Shown one piece after another: positions 32,515 through 50,542 of a DNA stretch of 64,000 nt. The DNA is from Raphanus sativus (Eukaryota > Streptophyta > Magnoliopsida > Brassicales > Brassicaceae), in NCBI RefSeq assembly GCF_000801105.2, contig NC_079515.1, positions 17,259,407 to 17,323,406 on the forward strand, read 5' to 3'. The notes under the pieces were generated by a model. The model ran no database searches, was not told the origin of the DNA, and was given only the letters and a program-made list of their open reading frames with translations. The stretch's first letter is position 1, and the number at the start of each line of letters is the position of its first letter. Made by a program: the position numbers and the translations under genes.

Positions 32515-35500
32515 TCTATATAATTATTACTTTTGAATTTCTTATTTAATGATTTTGTGTCTTATTCACAAGATTTATAAGTGTGTATGTATATATAGTC
32601 GACTGATTTTGAATGTTACTGCTGGTGAAACTTTTATTAATTAGTAAATTACGTTTTACAGTTATTTTCAGAACCATAATTCATTTAATTACTTCTGTTA
32701 GCTCTCTGATAGTAACAACTATATATCGTTTTTAATTTATTCCATTAAAACATTTTATGGGTGTAAACCTAAAGGCTATAAAAAGTTTTGTAAAAATACT
32801 AATGAAATTTTTTGTTTAACTATGTCTTACATCAATATTTCATTTGGTTATATCCATAACTGATCATGCATTTCACAAAGCTAAAACGAATAAAAAATTA
32901 GAACTACTTCCTCCGAGTTTGTTTGGCACAACCTGTTTTTGATTCCTTTCCAATCGATATTTTACCGTTAAGCTCGGCATTTTCTTTGGAAATTTAAAGA
33001 TGACAATGTGCTTCCGACAGCATAAGCAGAGAGACATGAAGAAGTCGTTGGGTACCTTTGTTGGGTTAGAATATCTGAATTAGCTCATATCGTGCAAGTA
33101 AGTGCGGAATAGCCTAGTTTAAAGTTGGATAAATGAGTCAAGATTGTTACATGTTCGTATTCTATGTTTTTTGATATCTTAAGCACTGTCATACATGTTG
33201 GTTGGGATAGATTATTTTTTGAACTAGTTTAAATTGTGCAAGTATGTGCGGAATAGCCTAGTGTGGAGTTAATGGAATATTAAGGGGATGTCCCCGTTTC
33301 AGATTTAGCAGCTTCATATTTGGAACGGTCAGACAGGCCCACATGGTGGTGCTAAATAGCTGCTGGATATTCTTGTGTTAGACATGGTTCAGAAATGCCT
33401 CAAGGTTGAGTCTCACATTGAATGATGGAAATAAAAATAAACTCTAAAATTTCAGAGGTTATAAACATTTGAAAATAAATTTCAGTGAATTTAATATAGA
33501 AAAGCCTTTGTATATTAATTTGTTAGGTAGTCAAAACGAATGTTTGATTGGTACCAGAATTATTAATATATGTACATTAATAATCAATGTTATGGTTTGT
33601 TTATATATTTAGTTTAATATATCTATTTCTCTATGAAATCTAAGAATTATTATGGTGATGAAACGTGTCATAGATCAAACGTTGTAATATTTTCAAATAA
33701 TATGAAATGGATAAGTAAATTATTTATAAAATGACACATATTTCCAAGAAAAACATTCTAGTGACTTTTTTGTGGTTTCTCATTTAAAAATCAACTCTTA
33801 CTTTTTTCATATCTTTTAATTTTAGTATTACTATAAATTTGAGTAGCACATAATATTCTTGTCATCAATATAAGCAGACAATCAAAATTCTGTAAACCGA
33901 ACAGGAAACTATGCGTCTATATGAATAGTATAGAACGTTTGACTCTGAGCACCGAGCTCTAGCAAATGAATTCTCTTTGAGTTTTTCTTTGAGAAAAGAG
34001 TATTTCGAGTTTTTTATAAAGAAAAAAAAAGAGATAGACAAATGAAAACTTGTCATATAATCTATACGTAGAAATCCAAATATCCTCATGTTATAGTGGT
34101 TTTATTTTTAAAAGAAAAATAAATTTTTATTATTTTAGTATCAAAGTTGAAATACTAATATGAGCGTTGGAGGTGCTATTGGGAATTTTGTTTAGATTTT
34201 TACTCTAAAGTGTTGTGTCTGATGCTGCCGTTATTTTTATTCTTGCATGAAAGTTGTAGTATTGTCTTAAAGTTGGCAGTCTTGGTGGTACTATTGCGGT
34301 GACTTTGGATGAAAGGAGCATGTTCGCTCGTTTGGTTTTCTCAAGAATTTGTTTCCCATACTGATTTTTATATGTTAACTTGAAACAAGAATATGGACCA
34401 ACCAAAATTACTGATTTGGAAGCATATATGTTATCAGCAAATAATTGTAAAGAGCTTTCTCTTGTCATGTATTATAGATATTTATGATTTAGAAGTACAC
34501 AGATCCTTAGCAAGTAAAAAGAAAAAAAATGAAGGGAATAAATCAATAGAAACATGAATCAGAAGGAAGACTGTTAATGTAGATTTAATCTCAATTCAAA
34601 TAAACGATGTCCAGAAAGGCAAAACCAGCCGCAACACCAACTTCATCTGATGACAAGACCTTTGTGGGCATTACATAATCACTAAACTTGTCTATTATAA
34701 CTCTCGTCTTGTTTCTACACGTTTCAATATTTGCTCAAAAATTTTGTCACAACAAATTAAGTAGAGTCTGAATTTAAGCATAAGAAACTCTTCTTCGACT
34801 CTTTACTTGTGATAAGCTCCATAGATTTCAAGTTCTGATATAGCTTGATCTTTATGGTAAATACCTTCTTGCACCAAGAACACGTTATAGACTTTTGAGA
34901 ATATCCTCTTCATTATGGTATATGCATTTTTCCGCAAACATATTGTTTTCGTTCATGAAATTCATTATCTATTCATACATTTCAGAACTCATTATTTTCT
35001 CTGATATGAAAATTAGGCCAAATAGTTTTTACATACCCAAATCAACACATATCAGTCAAAAAGTAAATGTCACAGGTTAATTGTCGAGGTGGATCCATTT
35101 AAAGTTGACTTAGTTTGATTTTGGTCTAAAAGATGTAGTTTTGGAGATACCTCTATATTGTCTGAATGTAGTATATAGCTATGTGTTTTGTATAAATATT
35201 GTAAATAGCTTAACCTAATTAATTTCACAAATTATAAGCTAGCTACGATCATAAAAACGAGAGTAACTTATTGATTTTTTCCTATATTGTTTATTCTTAA
35301 TTTTTTACTTTTTATAATTATTAAATAGCCAAACAGCATATGAGTTACAAAAAATAAATATACTATTTTTAACAAGATTATGTAAGCCAAACAAAAACTA
35401 AATAACCCAAAATACCGCATTAGAGTTAAGAGAACGAGCTGGTATTTTTAATTATATATTATATAGTTTGAATAAAATAACAAACAATTAGTTTAGAGTA

Positions 35501-35538
35501 CATCTTATAATAAACAAGTATGTTATAACAAGGTTTAA

Positions 35539-36030
35539 TCAAGATAATACAATCTTGTCATCTTGTGATGAAGATGGACTTTCAACTTCAGCAAAACATC
35601 TATCCCAAACCTCGTTAGTTCTAAAAGAAACTTGAGAAGCAAAGCGTTTGAGTTGATAAAATCGAAACATCAATTTTCTAGTCTCCATGTAGCATTCTTT
35701 TCCAGATTGTACTACCTTCATACAACACTCTCTAGAAATAGGTTTCTTAGTAAGAATCTCTTCAATAACATCTTCATTACATTTCTTAAAACTAGGTCCC
35801 ATCTTATCCATGCAATTTTCTAGAAATGTTGTAACTTTCGGTGTGAGGTTCTCGAGCATGTAAAGATTGTAATCTTGTGAAGCTGGTGATATCGCTTTAA
35901 CTGCATCCATCTCAGGACCGGGATTGACCAATAGTTCGTCATCAACATATTCTTGGCCAAAACTTGGGTATGAAAATGATACCAAAGTGGTGATTATGAC
36001 AAATGCCATGAAAATTGTCTTCAGCTCCAT
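35539..36030 (-). CDS. Secreted six-cysteine protein, DUF1278 type, copy 3 (type B)
   Basis: Identical to copy 2 except Pro33 to Leu (one base, 35933). The unit spacer around it is closest to that of copy 4, sharing single-base details such as TTATAGACTTTTGAG near 34885 and 38402, while the coding region is closest to copy 2. That mosaic suggests gene conversion or a crossover within the unit. The frame is intact. Confidence 0.85.
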   Translation of the reverse strand: MELKTIFMAFVIITTLVSFSYPSFGQEYVDDELLVNPGPEMDAVKAISPASQDYNLYMLENLTPKVTTFLENCMDKMGPSFKKCNEDVIEEILTKKPISRECCMKVVQSGKECYMETRKLMFRFYQLKRFASQVSFRTNEVWDRCFAEVESPSSSQDDKIVLS

Positions 36031-39000
36031 TCTATATAATTATTACTTTTGAATTTCTTATTTAATGATTTTGTGTCTTATTCACAAGATTTATAAGTGT
36101 GTATGTATATATAGTCGACTGATTTTGAATGTTACTGCTGGTGAAACTTTTATTAATTAGTAAATTACGTTTTACAGTTATTTTCAGAACCATAATTCAT
36201 TTAATTACTTCTGTTAGCTCTCTGATAGTAACAACTATATATCGTTTTTAATTTATTCCATTAAAACATTTTATGGGTGTAAACCTAAAGGCTATAAAAA
36301 GTTTTGTAAAAATACTAATGAAATTTTTTGTTTAACTATGTCTTACATCAATATTTCATTTGGTTATATCCAAAACTGATCATGCATTTCACAAAGCTAA
36401 AACGAATAAAAAAATTAGAAATACTTCCTCCGAGTTTGTTTGGCACAACCTGTTTTTGATTCCTTTCCAATCGGTATTTTACCGTTAAGCTCGGCATTTT
36501 CTTTGGAAATTTAAAGATGACAATGTGCTTCCGACAGCATAAGCAGAGAGACATGAAGAAGTCGTTGGGTACCTTTGTTGGGTTAGAATATCTGAATTAG
36601 CTCATATCGTGCAAGTAAGTGCGGAATAGCCTAGTTTAAAGTTGGATAAATGAGTCAAGATTGTTACATGTTCGTATTCTACGTTTTTTGATATCTTAAG
36701 CACTGTCATACATGTTGGTTGGGATAGATTATTTTTTGAACTAGTTTAAATTGTGCAAGTATGTGCGGAATAGCCTAGTGTGGAGTTAATGGAATATTAA
36801 GGGGATGTCCCCGTTTCAGATTTAGCAGCTTCATATTTGGAACGGTCAGACAGGCCCACATGGTGGTGCTAAATAGCTGCTGGTTATTCTTGTGTTAGAC
36901 ATGGTTCAGAAATGCCTCAAGGTTGAGTCTCACATTAAATGATGGAAATAAAAATAAACTCTAAAATTTCAGAGGTCATAAACATTTGAAAATAAATTTC
37001 AGTGAATTTAATATAGAAAAGCCTTTGTATATTAATTTGTTAGGTAGTCAAAACGAATGTTTGATTGGAACCAGAATTATTAATATATGTACATTAATAA
37101 TCAATGTTATGGTTTGTTTATATATTTAGTTTAATATATCTATTTCTCTATGAAATCAAAGAATTATTATGGTGATGAAACGTGTCATAGATCAAACGTT
37201 GTAATATTTTCAAATAATATGAAATGGATAAGTAAATTATTTATAAAATGACACATATTTCCAAGAAAAACATTCTAGTGACTTTTTGTGGTTTCTCATT
37301 TAAAAATCAACTCTTACTTTTTTCATATCTTTTAATTTTAGTATTACTATAAATTTGAGTAGCACATAATATTCTTGTCATCAATATAAGCAGACAATCA
37401 AAATTCTGTAAACCGAACAGGAAACTATGCATCTATATGAATAGTATAGAACATTTGACTCTGAGCACCGAGCTCTAGCAAATGAATTCTCTTTGAGTTT
37501 TTCTTTGAGAAAAGAGTATTTCGAGTTTTTTATAAAGAAAAAAAAGAGATAGACAAATGAAAACTTGTCATATAATCTATACGTAGAAATCCAAATATCC
37601 TCATGTTATAGTGGTTTTATTTTTAAAAGAAAAATAAATTTTTATTATTTTAGTATCAAAGTTGAAATACTAATATGAGCGTTGGAGGTGCTAGTGGGAA
37701 TTTTGTTTAGATTTTTACTCTAAAGTGTTGTGTCTGATGCTGCCGTAATTTTTATTCTTGCATGAAAGTTGTAGTATTGTCTTAAAGTTGGCAGTCTTGG
37801 TGGTACTATTGCGGTGACTTTGGATGAAAGGAGCATGTTCGCTCGTTTGGTTTTCTCAAGAATTTGTTTCCCATACTGATTTTTATATGTTAACTTGAAA
37901 CAAGAATATGGACCAACCAAAATTACTGATTTGGAAGCATATATGTTATCAGCAAATAATTGTAAAGAGCTTTCTCTAGTCATGTATTATTTATATTTAT
38001 GATTTAGAAGTACACAGATCCTTAGCAAGTAAAAAGAAAAAAAAAATGAAGGGAATAAATCAATAGAAACATGAATCAGAAGGAAGACTGTTAATGTAGA
38101 TTTAATCTCAATTCAAATAAACGATGTCCAGAAAGGCAAAACCAGCCGCAACACCAACTTCATCTGATGACAAGACCTTTGTGGGCATTACATAATCACT
38201 AAACTTGTCTATTATAACTCTCGTCTTGTTTCTACACGTTTCAATATTTGCTCAAAAATTTTGTCACAACAAATTAAGTAGAGTCTGAATTTAAGCATAA
38301 GAAACTCTTCTTCGACTCTTTACTTGTGATAAGCTCCATAGATTTCAAGTTCTGATATAGCTTGATCTTTATGGTAAATACCTTCTTGCACCAAGAACAC
38401 GTTATAGACTTTTGAGAATATCCTCTTCATTATGGTATATGCATTTTTCCGCAAACATATTGTTTTCGTTCATGAAATTCATTATCTATTCATACATTTC
38501 AGAACTCATTATTTTCTCTGATATGAAAATTAGGCCAAATAGTTTTTACATACCCAAATCAACACGATATCAGTCAAAAAGTAAATGTCACAGGTTAATT
38601 GTCGAGGTGGATCCATTTAAAGGTGACTTAGTTTGATTTTGGTCTAAAAGATGTAGTTTTGGAGATACCTCTATATTGTCTGAATGTAGTATATAGCTAT
38701 GTGTTTTGTATAAATATTGTAAATAGCTTAACCTAATTAATTTCACAAATTATAAGCTAGCTAAGATCATAAAAACGAGAGTAACTTATTGATTTTTTCC
38801 TATATTGTTTATTCTTAATTTTTTACTTTTTTATAAAATTATTAAATAGCCAAACAGCATATGAGTTACAAAAATAAATATACTATTTTTAACAAGATTA
38901 TGTAAGCCAAACAAAAACTAAATAACCCAAAATACCGCATTAGAGTTAAGAGAACGAGCTGGTATTTTTAATTATATATTATATAGTTTGAATAAAATAA

Positions 39001-39058
39001 CAAACAATTAGTTTAGAGTACATCTTATAATAAACAAGTATGTTATAACAAGGTTTAA

Positions 39059-39550
39059 TCAAGATAATACAATCTTGTCATCTTGTGATGAAGATGGACT
39101 TTCAACTTCAGCAAAACATCTATCCCAAACCTCGTTAGTTCTAAAAGAAACTTGAGAAGCAAAGCGTTTGAGTTGATAAAATCGAAACATCAATTTTCTA
39201 GTCTCCATGTAGCATTCTTTTCCAGATTGTACTACCTTCATACAACACTCTCTAGAAATAGGTTTCTTCGTAAGAATCTCTTCAATAACATCTTCATTAC
39301 ATTTCTTAAAACTAGGTCCCATCTTATCCATGCAATTTTCTAGAAATGTTGTAACTTTCGGTGTGAGGTTCTCGAGCATGTAAAGATTGTAATCTTGTGA
39401 AGCCGGTGATATCGCTTTAACTGCATCCATCTCAGGACCGGGATTGACCAATGGTTCATCATCAACATATTCTCGGCCAAAACTTGGGTATGAAAATGAT
39501 ACCAAAGTGGTGATTATGACAAATGCCGTGAAAATTGTCTTCAGTTCCAT
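39059..39550 (-). CDS. Secreted six-cysteine protein, DUF1278 type, copy 4 (type B)
   Basis: Type B protein with two private changes: Met8 to Thr inside the signal peptide core and Gln26 to Arg at the predicted first mature residue. Both could slightly affect signal peptide processing but the hydrophobic core remains. Some synonymous sites (for example the GCCGGTGATATC stretch and TTCTTCG in the middle of the gene) match type A copies, so the coding sequence is a mosaic. The frame is intact. Confidence 0.83.
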   Translation of the reverse strand: MELKTIFTAFVIITTLVSFSYPSFGREYVDDEPLVNPGPEMDAVKAISPASQDYNLYMLENLTPKVTTFLENCMDKMGPSFKKCNEDVIEEILTKKPISRECCMKVVQSGKECYMETRKLMFRFYQLKRFASQVSFRTNEVWDRCFAEVESPSSSQDDKIVLS

Positions 39551-40121
39551 TCTATATAATTATTACTTTTGAATTTCTTATTTAATTATTTTGTGTCTTA
39601 TTCACAAAATTTATAAGTGTGTATGTATATATAGTCGACTGATTTTGAATGTTACTGCTGATGAAACTTTTATTAATTAGTAAATTACGTTTTACAGTTA
39701 TTTTCAGAAACATAATTCATTTAATTACTTCAGTTAGCTCTCTGATAGTAACAACTATATATCGTTTTTAATTTATTCCATCAAAACAATTTATGGGTGT
39801 AAACCTAAAAGCTATAAAAAGTTTTTTAAAAATACTAATGAAATTTTTTTTTAACTATGTCTTACATCAATATTTCATTTGGTTATATCCATAACTGATC
39901 ATGCATCTCATGAAGCTAAAACAAAATAAAAACAAATTAGAACTACTTCCTTCGAGTTTGTTTGGCACAACCTGTTTTTGATTCTTTTCCAGTCGATATT
40001 GTACCGTTAAGCTCGGCGTTTCTTTGGAATTTAAAGATGACCATGTGCTTCCGACAGCACAAATAGAGAGACATGAAGAAGTCGTCGGGTACCTTTGTTG
40101 GGTTAGAATATCTGAATTATC

Positions 40122-40852
40122 TTAGGTGTCTTCCTGCATCATGTGCAGTAAAAAAAATTTTAAATATGTTTTAACAGATAAATATAAATTATATTTAATT
40201 TTTATTAATATTGTAAATTTTCCTTTTTATCAATATTTTAGTATAAATTTGATTTAACTAAATATAAAAATAAAGATAAAAACAATTTAGTTTATTTTAA
40301 ATTAATATTTAAGAATATACATGTGTATATTTAAAATTCTAATCTTTGATAGATTTTTCTATCTATTTATTTTAATTAAATAAATAAGATAAATAAGTAA
40401 AAATTGCATAATTTTCAAAAATTAAAATTAAACTATACTTATAAAATTTGTAGATATATATAAGAAACTAAAGATTTACGATTTAATTTTATAATTTTGT
40501 AAATCAATTAATACATTTTTTGGAAAATTTTATAATTTAAAAAAAAAATGATATTTCGAAATTTTAGATGCCATAGTTGAATATATTTATTTTAATGATG
40601 ATTTTGTGTTATTACCATATTCTAAAAAGTCCAAAATATAAATCGATAATAAATGTAATATATGAGTTGTTACCATATTTTAAAAAGTTTACCAAAAATA
40701 TAAATTAACATTAAATGTAATTTTCCATGTAATATTAATGTATAAGCCATGTCATCAATTTTAGTAGTCATGTCATATTATTTTTCTGAAAATGATTGTA
40801 GAGATGACATGTTGCAAAATCACTTCTCAAATATAGTCTAGGGGATAGGGGA
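40122..40852 (-). mobile_element. Non-autonomous Helitron-like insertion inside the array
   Basis: This 731 bp AT-rich segment is absent from the same place in other units and accounts for the longer fourth interval. Read on the minus strand it begins TCCCCTATCCCC and continues with AGAAGTGATTTTGCAAC and ATGTCATCTCTACAATC, a 5' region I recognise from Brassicaceae Helitrons. It ends with a short hairpin (CTGCA-loop-TGCAG, 40134-40148) about 9 bp before CTAA. A hairpin just upstream of a terminal CTRR is the Helitron 3' signature. There is no target duplication, as expected; the empty site in copy 5 (near 44352) suggests about five host bases are missing at the junction. No Rep/helicase is encoded. 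Confidence 0.7.
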
Positions 40853-43292
40853 TGGTGCAAGTAAGTGCAGAATAGCCTAGCTAGTTTAAAGTTGGATAGG
40901 TGAGTCAAGATTGTTACATGTTCGTATTGTACGGTTTTCAATAGCTTACGAACTATCATACATATTGGTCGGGCTAGATTATCTGAACTAGTTCAAATTG
41001 TGCAAGTATGTGCGGAATAGCCTAGTGTTGAGTTAATGGAAGATTAAGAGGATGTTCCCATTTCAGATTTAGCAGCTCAATATTGGGAACGGTCAGGCCG
41101 GCCCACATGGTTCAGAAAGACTACAAGATTAAGTCTCACATTGAAGGATGGCAATAAATTTTTTTCTAAAATTTCAGAGTTCGTCAACATTTGAAAATAA
41201 ATTTTGGTAAATTTAAGATAGAGAAATCTATTTATATTATTTCTTTTAGGAAGTCAAAACAAATGTTTCATTGGAACCAGAATTATTAATCTATGTACAT
41301 TTATAATTAATTTTATTGTTTGTTTAATAAAAATACAATATATATGTATTTAATCTATATATATCTCTAATAAATCTAAGAATTATAATGTTGATGACAC
41401 GTGTCATAGCTCAAACATTGTAATATTTTTCAAATAATATGAAATGTATACGTAAATTATTTATACATTGACACATATTTCCAAAAAAACAGTTTTGTGG
41501 TTTTTTGTGGTTTCTCATTTAAAAATCATCTTTTTATATCTTTTAATTTAGTATTACTATAAATGTTAGTAGCACATAAAATTTTTGTCATCAATATAAG
41601 CAGACAATCAAAATTCTGTAAACCAAACATGAAACTATGCGTCTATATGAATAGTATATAACGTTTGACTCTGAGCACTGAACTCTAGCAAATGAATTCT
41701 CCCTTGAGTTTTTTTTTTTTTTGAGAAAAGAGCATTTAAAGTTCTTTATAAAGAAAAAAAGAGAGAGAGAGATAGACAAATGAAAACCCATCATATGATC
41801 TATACGTAGAAATCCAAATAGCTTCATATTATAGTGGTTTTACTTTTAAAAGAAAAATAAATTTTAATTATGTTAGTATCAAAGTTGAAATACTCATGTG
41901 AGCGTTGGAGGTGCTCTTACGATTTTTTTTAGATTCTTACTCTAAAGTTTGTGTTTGATGCTGCCGTAATTTTTATTCTTGCATGTAAGTTGTAGTACTG
42001 TAAGCTTAAAGTTGGCAGTTTTGATGGTACTGTTGCGGTTACTTTGGATGAAAAGAGTATGTTCGCTCATTTGGTTTTCTCAAGAATTTTTTTCCCATAC
42101 TGATTTTTATATGTTAACTTGAAACAGGAATATGGACCAACCAAAATTTCTGATTTAGAAGCATATATGTTATCAGATAATAATTGTAAAGAGATTTTTC
42201 TAGTCATGTATTATAGATCTTTATGATTTAGAAGTACACAGATCCTTAGCAGGTAAAAAGAAAAAAATAGAGAAGAGAATAAATCAACAGAAACATGAAT
42301 CAGAAGGAAGACTGTGAATATAGATTTAATCTCAATTCAAATAAACGATGTCCAGAATGGCAAAACCCGCCGCAACACCAACTTCATCTGATGACGAGAC
42401 CTTTGTGGGCATTACATAATCACTAAGCTTGTCTATTATAACTCTTTTCTTGTTTCTACACGTTTCAATATCTGCTCAAATATTTGTCACAAAAAACTAA
42501 GTAGAGTCTGAATTTAAGCATAAGCAACTCTTCTTTGACTCTTTAATTGTGATAAGCTCCATAGATTCCAAGTTCTGATATCACTTGATCTTTATGGTAA
42601 ACACCTTCTCGCACCAAGAACACATTTTAGACTTTTGGAAATATTCTCTTCATTATGGTGTATGCATTTTTCTGCAAACATATTGTTTTCGTCAATGATA
42701 TTCATAATATATTCATACATTTCGGAACTCATTATTTTGCCTGATATGCAAATTAGGCCAAATTGTTTTTACATACCTAAATAGACACGATATCAGTCAA
42801 AAAGTAAATGTTACAGGTTAATTTTCGAGGTGGATCCATTTAAAAGTTACTTAGTTTGATTTTGGTCTAAAGGATGCAGTTTTGGAGTTACCTCTATATT
42901 GTCTGAATGTAGCATATAGCTATGTGTTTTGTAAAGATATTGTAAATAGCTTGACCTAGTTAATTTCACAAATTATAAGCTAGATACGATCATAAAAATG
43001 AGCATAACGTATTGATTTTTTTCTATATCTTTTTTTCTTATTTATTTACTTTTTCTTATAAAATTATTAAATAGTCAAACAGCATAATTTATTTGAGTTA
43101 CAAAAATAAATATACAATTTTTAAAAAGATTATGTAAGCCAAACAAAAACTAAATAACCCAAAATAATGCATTAGAGTTAAGAGAACGAGTTGGTATTTT
43201 TTAAATTTTATATTATATAGTTTGAATAGAATAACAAACAATTAGTTTAGAGTACATCTTATAATAAACAAGTATGTTATAACAAGGTTCAA

Positions 43293-43784
43293 TCAAGATA
43301 ATACAATCTTGCCATCGTGTGATGAAGATGGACTTTCGACTTCAGCAGAACATCTATCCCAAACCTCGTTAGTTCTAAAAGAAACTTGAGAAGCAAAGCG
43401 TTTGAGTTGATAAAATCGAAACATCAATTTTATAACCTCCATGTAGCATTCTTTTCCAGATTGTACTACCTTCATACAACACTCTCTAGAAATAGGGTTT
43501 TTCGTAAGAATCTCTTCAGTAACATCTTCATTACATTTCTTAAAACTAGGTCCCATCTTATCCATGCAATTTTCTAGAAATGTTGTAACTTTCGGTGTGA
43601 GGTTCTCGAGCATGTAAAGATTGTAATCTTGTGAAGCCGGTGATATCGATTTAACTGCATCCATCTCAGGACCGGGATTGACCAATGGTTCTTCATCAAC
43701 ATATTCTTGGCCAAAACTTGGGTATGAAAATGATACCAAAGTGGTGATTATGACAAATGCCATGAAAATTGTCTTCAGCTCCAT
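43293..43784 (-). CDS. Secreted six-cysteine protein, DUF1278 type, copy 5 (type A)
   Basis: Type A like copy 1, from which it differs by Glu60, Thr89 and Asp157. It is the outermost gene at the right end of the array. Its unit spacer is the most diverged of the full units (for example around 41340-41520 and 43000-43200), yet its coding sequence is nearly the same as that of copy 1 at the other end of the array, about 14.8 kb away. The frame is intact. Confidence 0.85.
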   Translation of the reverse strand: MELKTIFMAFVIITTLVSFSYPSFGQEYVDEEPLVNPGPEMDAVKSISPASQDYNLYMLENLTPKVTTFLENCMDKMGPSFKKCNEDVTEEILTKNPISRECCMKVVQSGKECYMEVIKLMFRFYQLKRFASQVSFRTNEVWDRCSAEVESPSSSHDGKIVLS

Positions 43785-44134
43785 TCTATATAATTATTAC
43801 TTTTGAATTTCTTATTTAATTATTTTGTGTCTTATTCACAAGATTTATAAGTGTGTATGTATATATAGTCGACTGATTTTGAATGTTACTGCTGGTGAAA
43901 CTTTTATTTATTAGTAAATTACGTTTTACAGTTATTTTCAGAAACATAATTCATTTAATTACTTCAGTTAGCTCTCTGATAGTAACAACTATATATCGTT
44001 TTTCATTTATTCCATCAAAAAAATTCTAGGTGTAAACCTAAAGGCTATAAAAAGTTTTGTAAAATTATTAATGAAATTTTGTGTTTAACAATGTCTTACA
44101 TCAATATTTCATTTGGTTATATCTATAACTGATC

Positions 44135-44383
44135 ATGCATCTCACAAAGCTAAAACAAAATAAAACAAATCAGAACTACTTCCTCCGAGTTTGCTTGGCA
44201 CAACCTGTTCTTGATTCCTTTCAAGTCGATATTTTCCCGTTAAGCTCGGCATTTTCTTTGGAATTTAAAGATGACCACGTGCTTCCGACAGCACAAGCAG
44301 AAAGACATGAAGAAGTCGTCAGGTACCTTTGTTGGGTTAGAATATCTGAATTATCTCAAATGGTACAAGTAAGTGCAGAATAG
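44135..44383 (+). other. Open frame in the spacer of the fifth unit, probably an exon relic
   Basis: An 82-codon frame (FSLEFKDDHVLPTAQAERHE, VRYLCWVRISELSQ). The matching positions in the other units (near 29455-29600, 32980-33110, 36500-36640, 40010-40120) carry stops or frame changes, and in copy 4 the Helitron interrupts it. I do not recognise the protein. It is either a relic of a gene carried in the ancestral unit or a chance frame. Confidence 0.25.
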
Positions 44384-44828
44384 CCTAGCTAGTTTATAGT
44401 TGGATAGGTGAGTCAAGATTGTTACATGTTCGTATTGTACGTTTTTCGATAGCTTTAACACTATCATACATATTGGTCGGGCTAGATTATCTGAACTAGT
44501 TCAAATTGTGCAAGTATGTGCGGAATAGCCTAGTGTTGAGTTAATAGAAGATTAAGGGAATGTTCCCATTTCATATTTAGTAGCTCCATATTGGGAACGG
44601 TCAAGCAGGCTCACATGGTGGTGCCAAATGGCTGCTGGATATTCTTGTGTTTAACATAGTTCAGAAATGTTACAAGATTAAGTCTCACAATGAAGGATGA
44701 AAACAAAAATTAACTCTAAAATTTCATAGTTCTTAAACATTTGAAAATAAATTTCGATAAATTTAAGATAGAAAAATCTATTTATATTATTTCTTTTAGG
44801 AAGTCAAAACAAATGTTTTATTGGAACC

Positions 44829-45178
44829 TGAGCGGTATACGAGGTATAGGTCTCGTTCTCAATTAAAAATGCAATATATAAGGTTATGTTGACTGATAGG
44901 TGTATTTCCATAGTTTGGAGTGAGGGTTGCTCTAGGTTCTTGTTTGAGCTTTTAGGATAACCAGTTGGTATTCAAGTAACGGGGGTAAAATTAACAAATC
45001 ATAAGTTAACGGGTCGAATATGTAAAAAGTCAAAAACATTTGGAAGGAATATGTAAAACAAAACGATGAAGCTACGTTTGGGTTTTAAAGCATTTTCTCT
45101 CCTTTGGAGCTTCTCTGTGTTTTTGGTTCTTGAGGTGTTCTGAGGCGCTTTATCGATTCAGAAACAAAGACTGCTCCC
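44829..45178 (+). promoter_or_regulatory. PDCD5 upstream region and 5' leader
   Basis: Unique sequence between the end of the array and the PDCD5 start codon. A leader exon probably begins within 45060-45120 (TTTTAAAGCATTTTCTCTCC onward) and runs to the ATG at 45179-45181. I see no clear TATA box, which is common for housekeeping genes. Confidence 0.5.

Positions 45179-50542
<5,364 letters not shown>

Larger units (their letters stand above)
25510..44828. repeat. Tandem array, about 3.52 kb period, with five secreted-protein genes
   Basis: The same landmark (CTATTTCTCTATGAAATC and close variants) recurs near 26581, 30107, 33622, 37140 and 41363, and the gene start codons at 28997, 32514, 36030, 39550 and 43784. 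Spacings are 3517, 3516, 3520 and 4234 bp; the last is longer because of a 731 bp insertion at 40122-40852. A truncated unit lies at 25510-26562. Each full unit holds one 492 bp gene on the minus strand plus non-genic but well-conserved flanks. Similarity ends abruptly at about 44828, after TTGGAACC. The conservation of spacers as well as genes points to recent unequal crossing-over. Confidence 0.92.

Noticed and set aside
40122..40852. Mutator-type insertion in the array
   Set aside because: I found no 9 bp duplication or long terminal inverted repeats; the 3' hairpin with CTAA fits a Helitron better.
25510..44828. CRISPR-like or bacterial-type repeat array
   Set aside because: The repeats are 3.5 kb units with a gene each in a plant genome; this is an ordinary tandem gene array.
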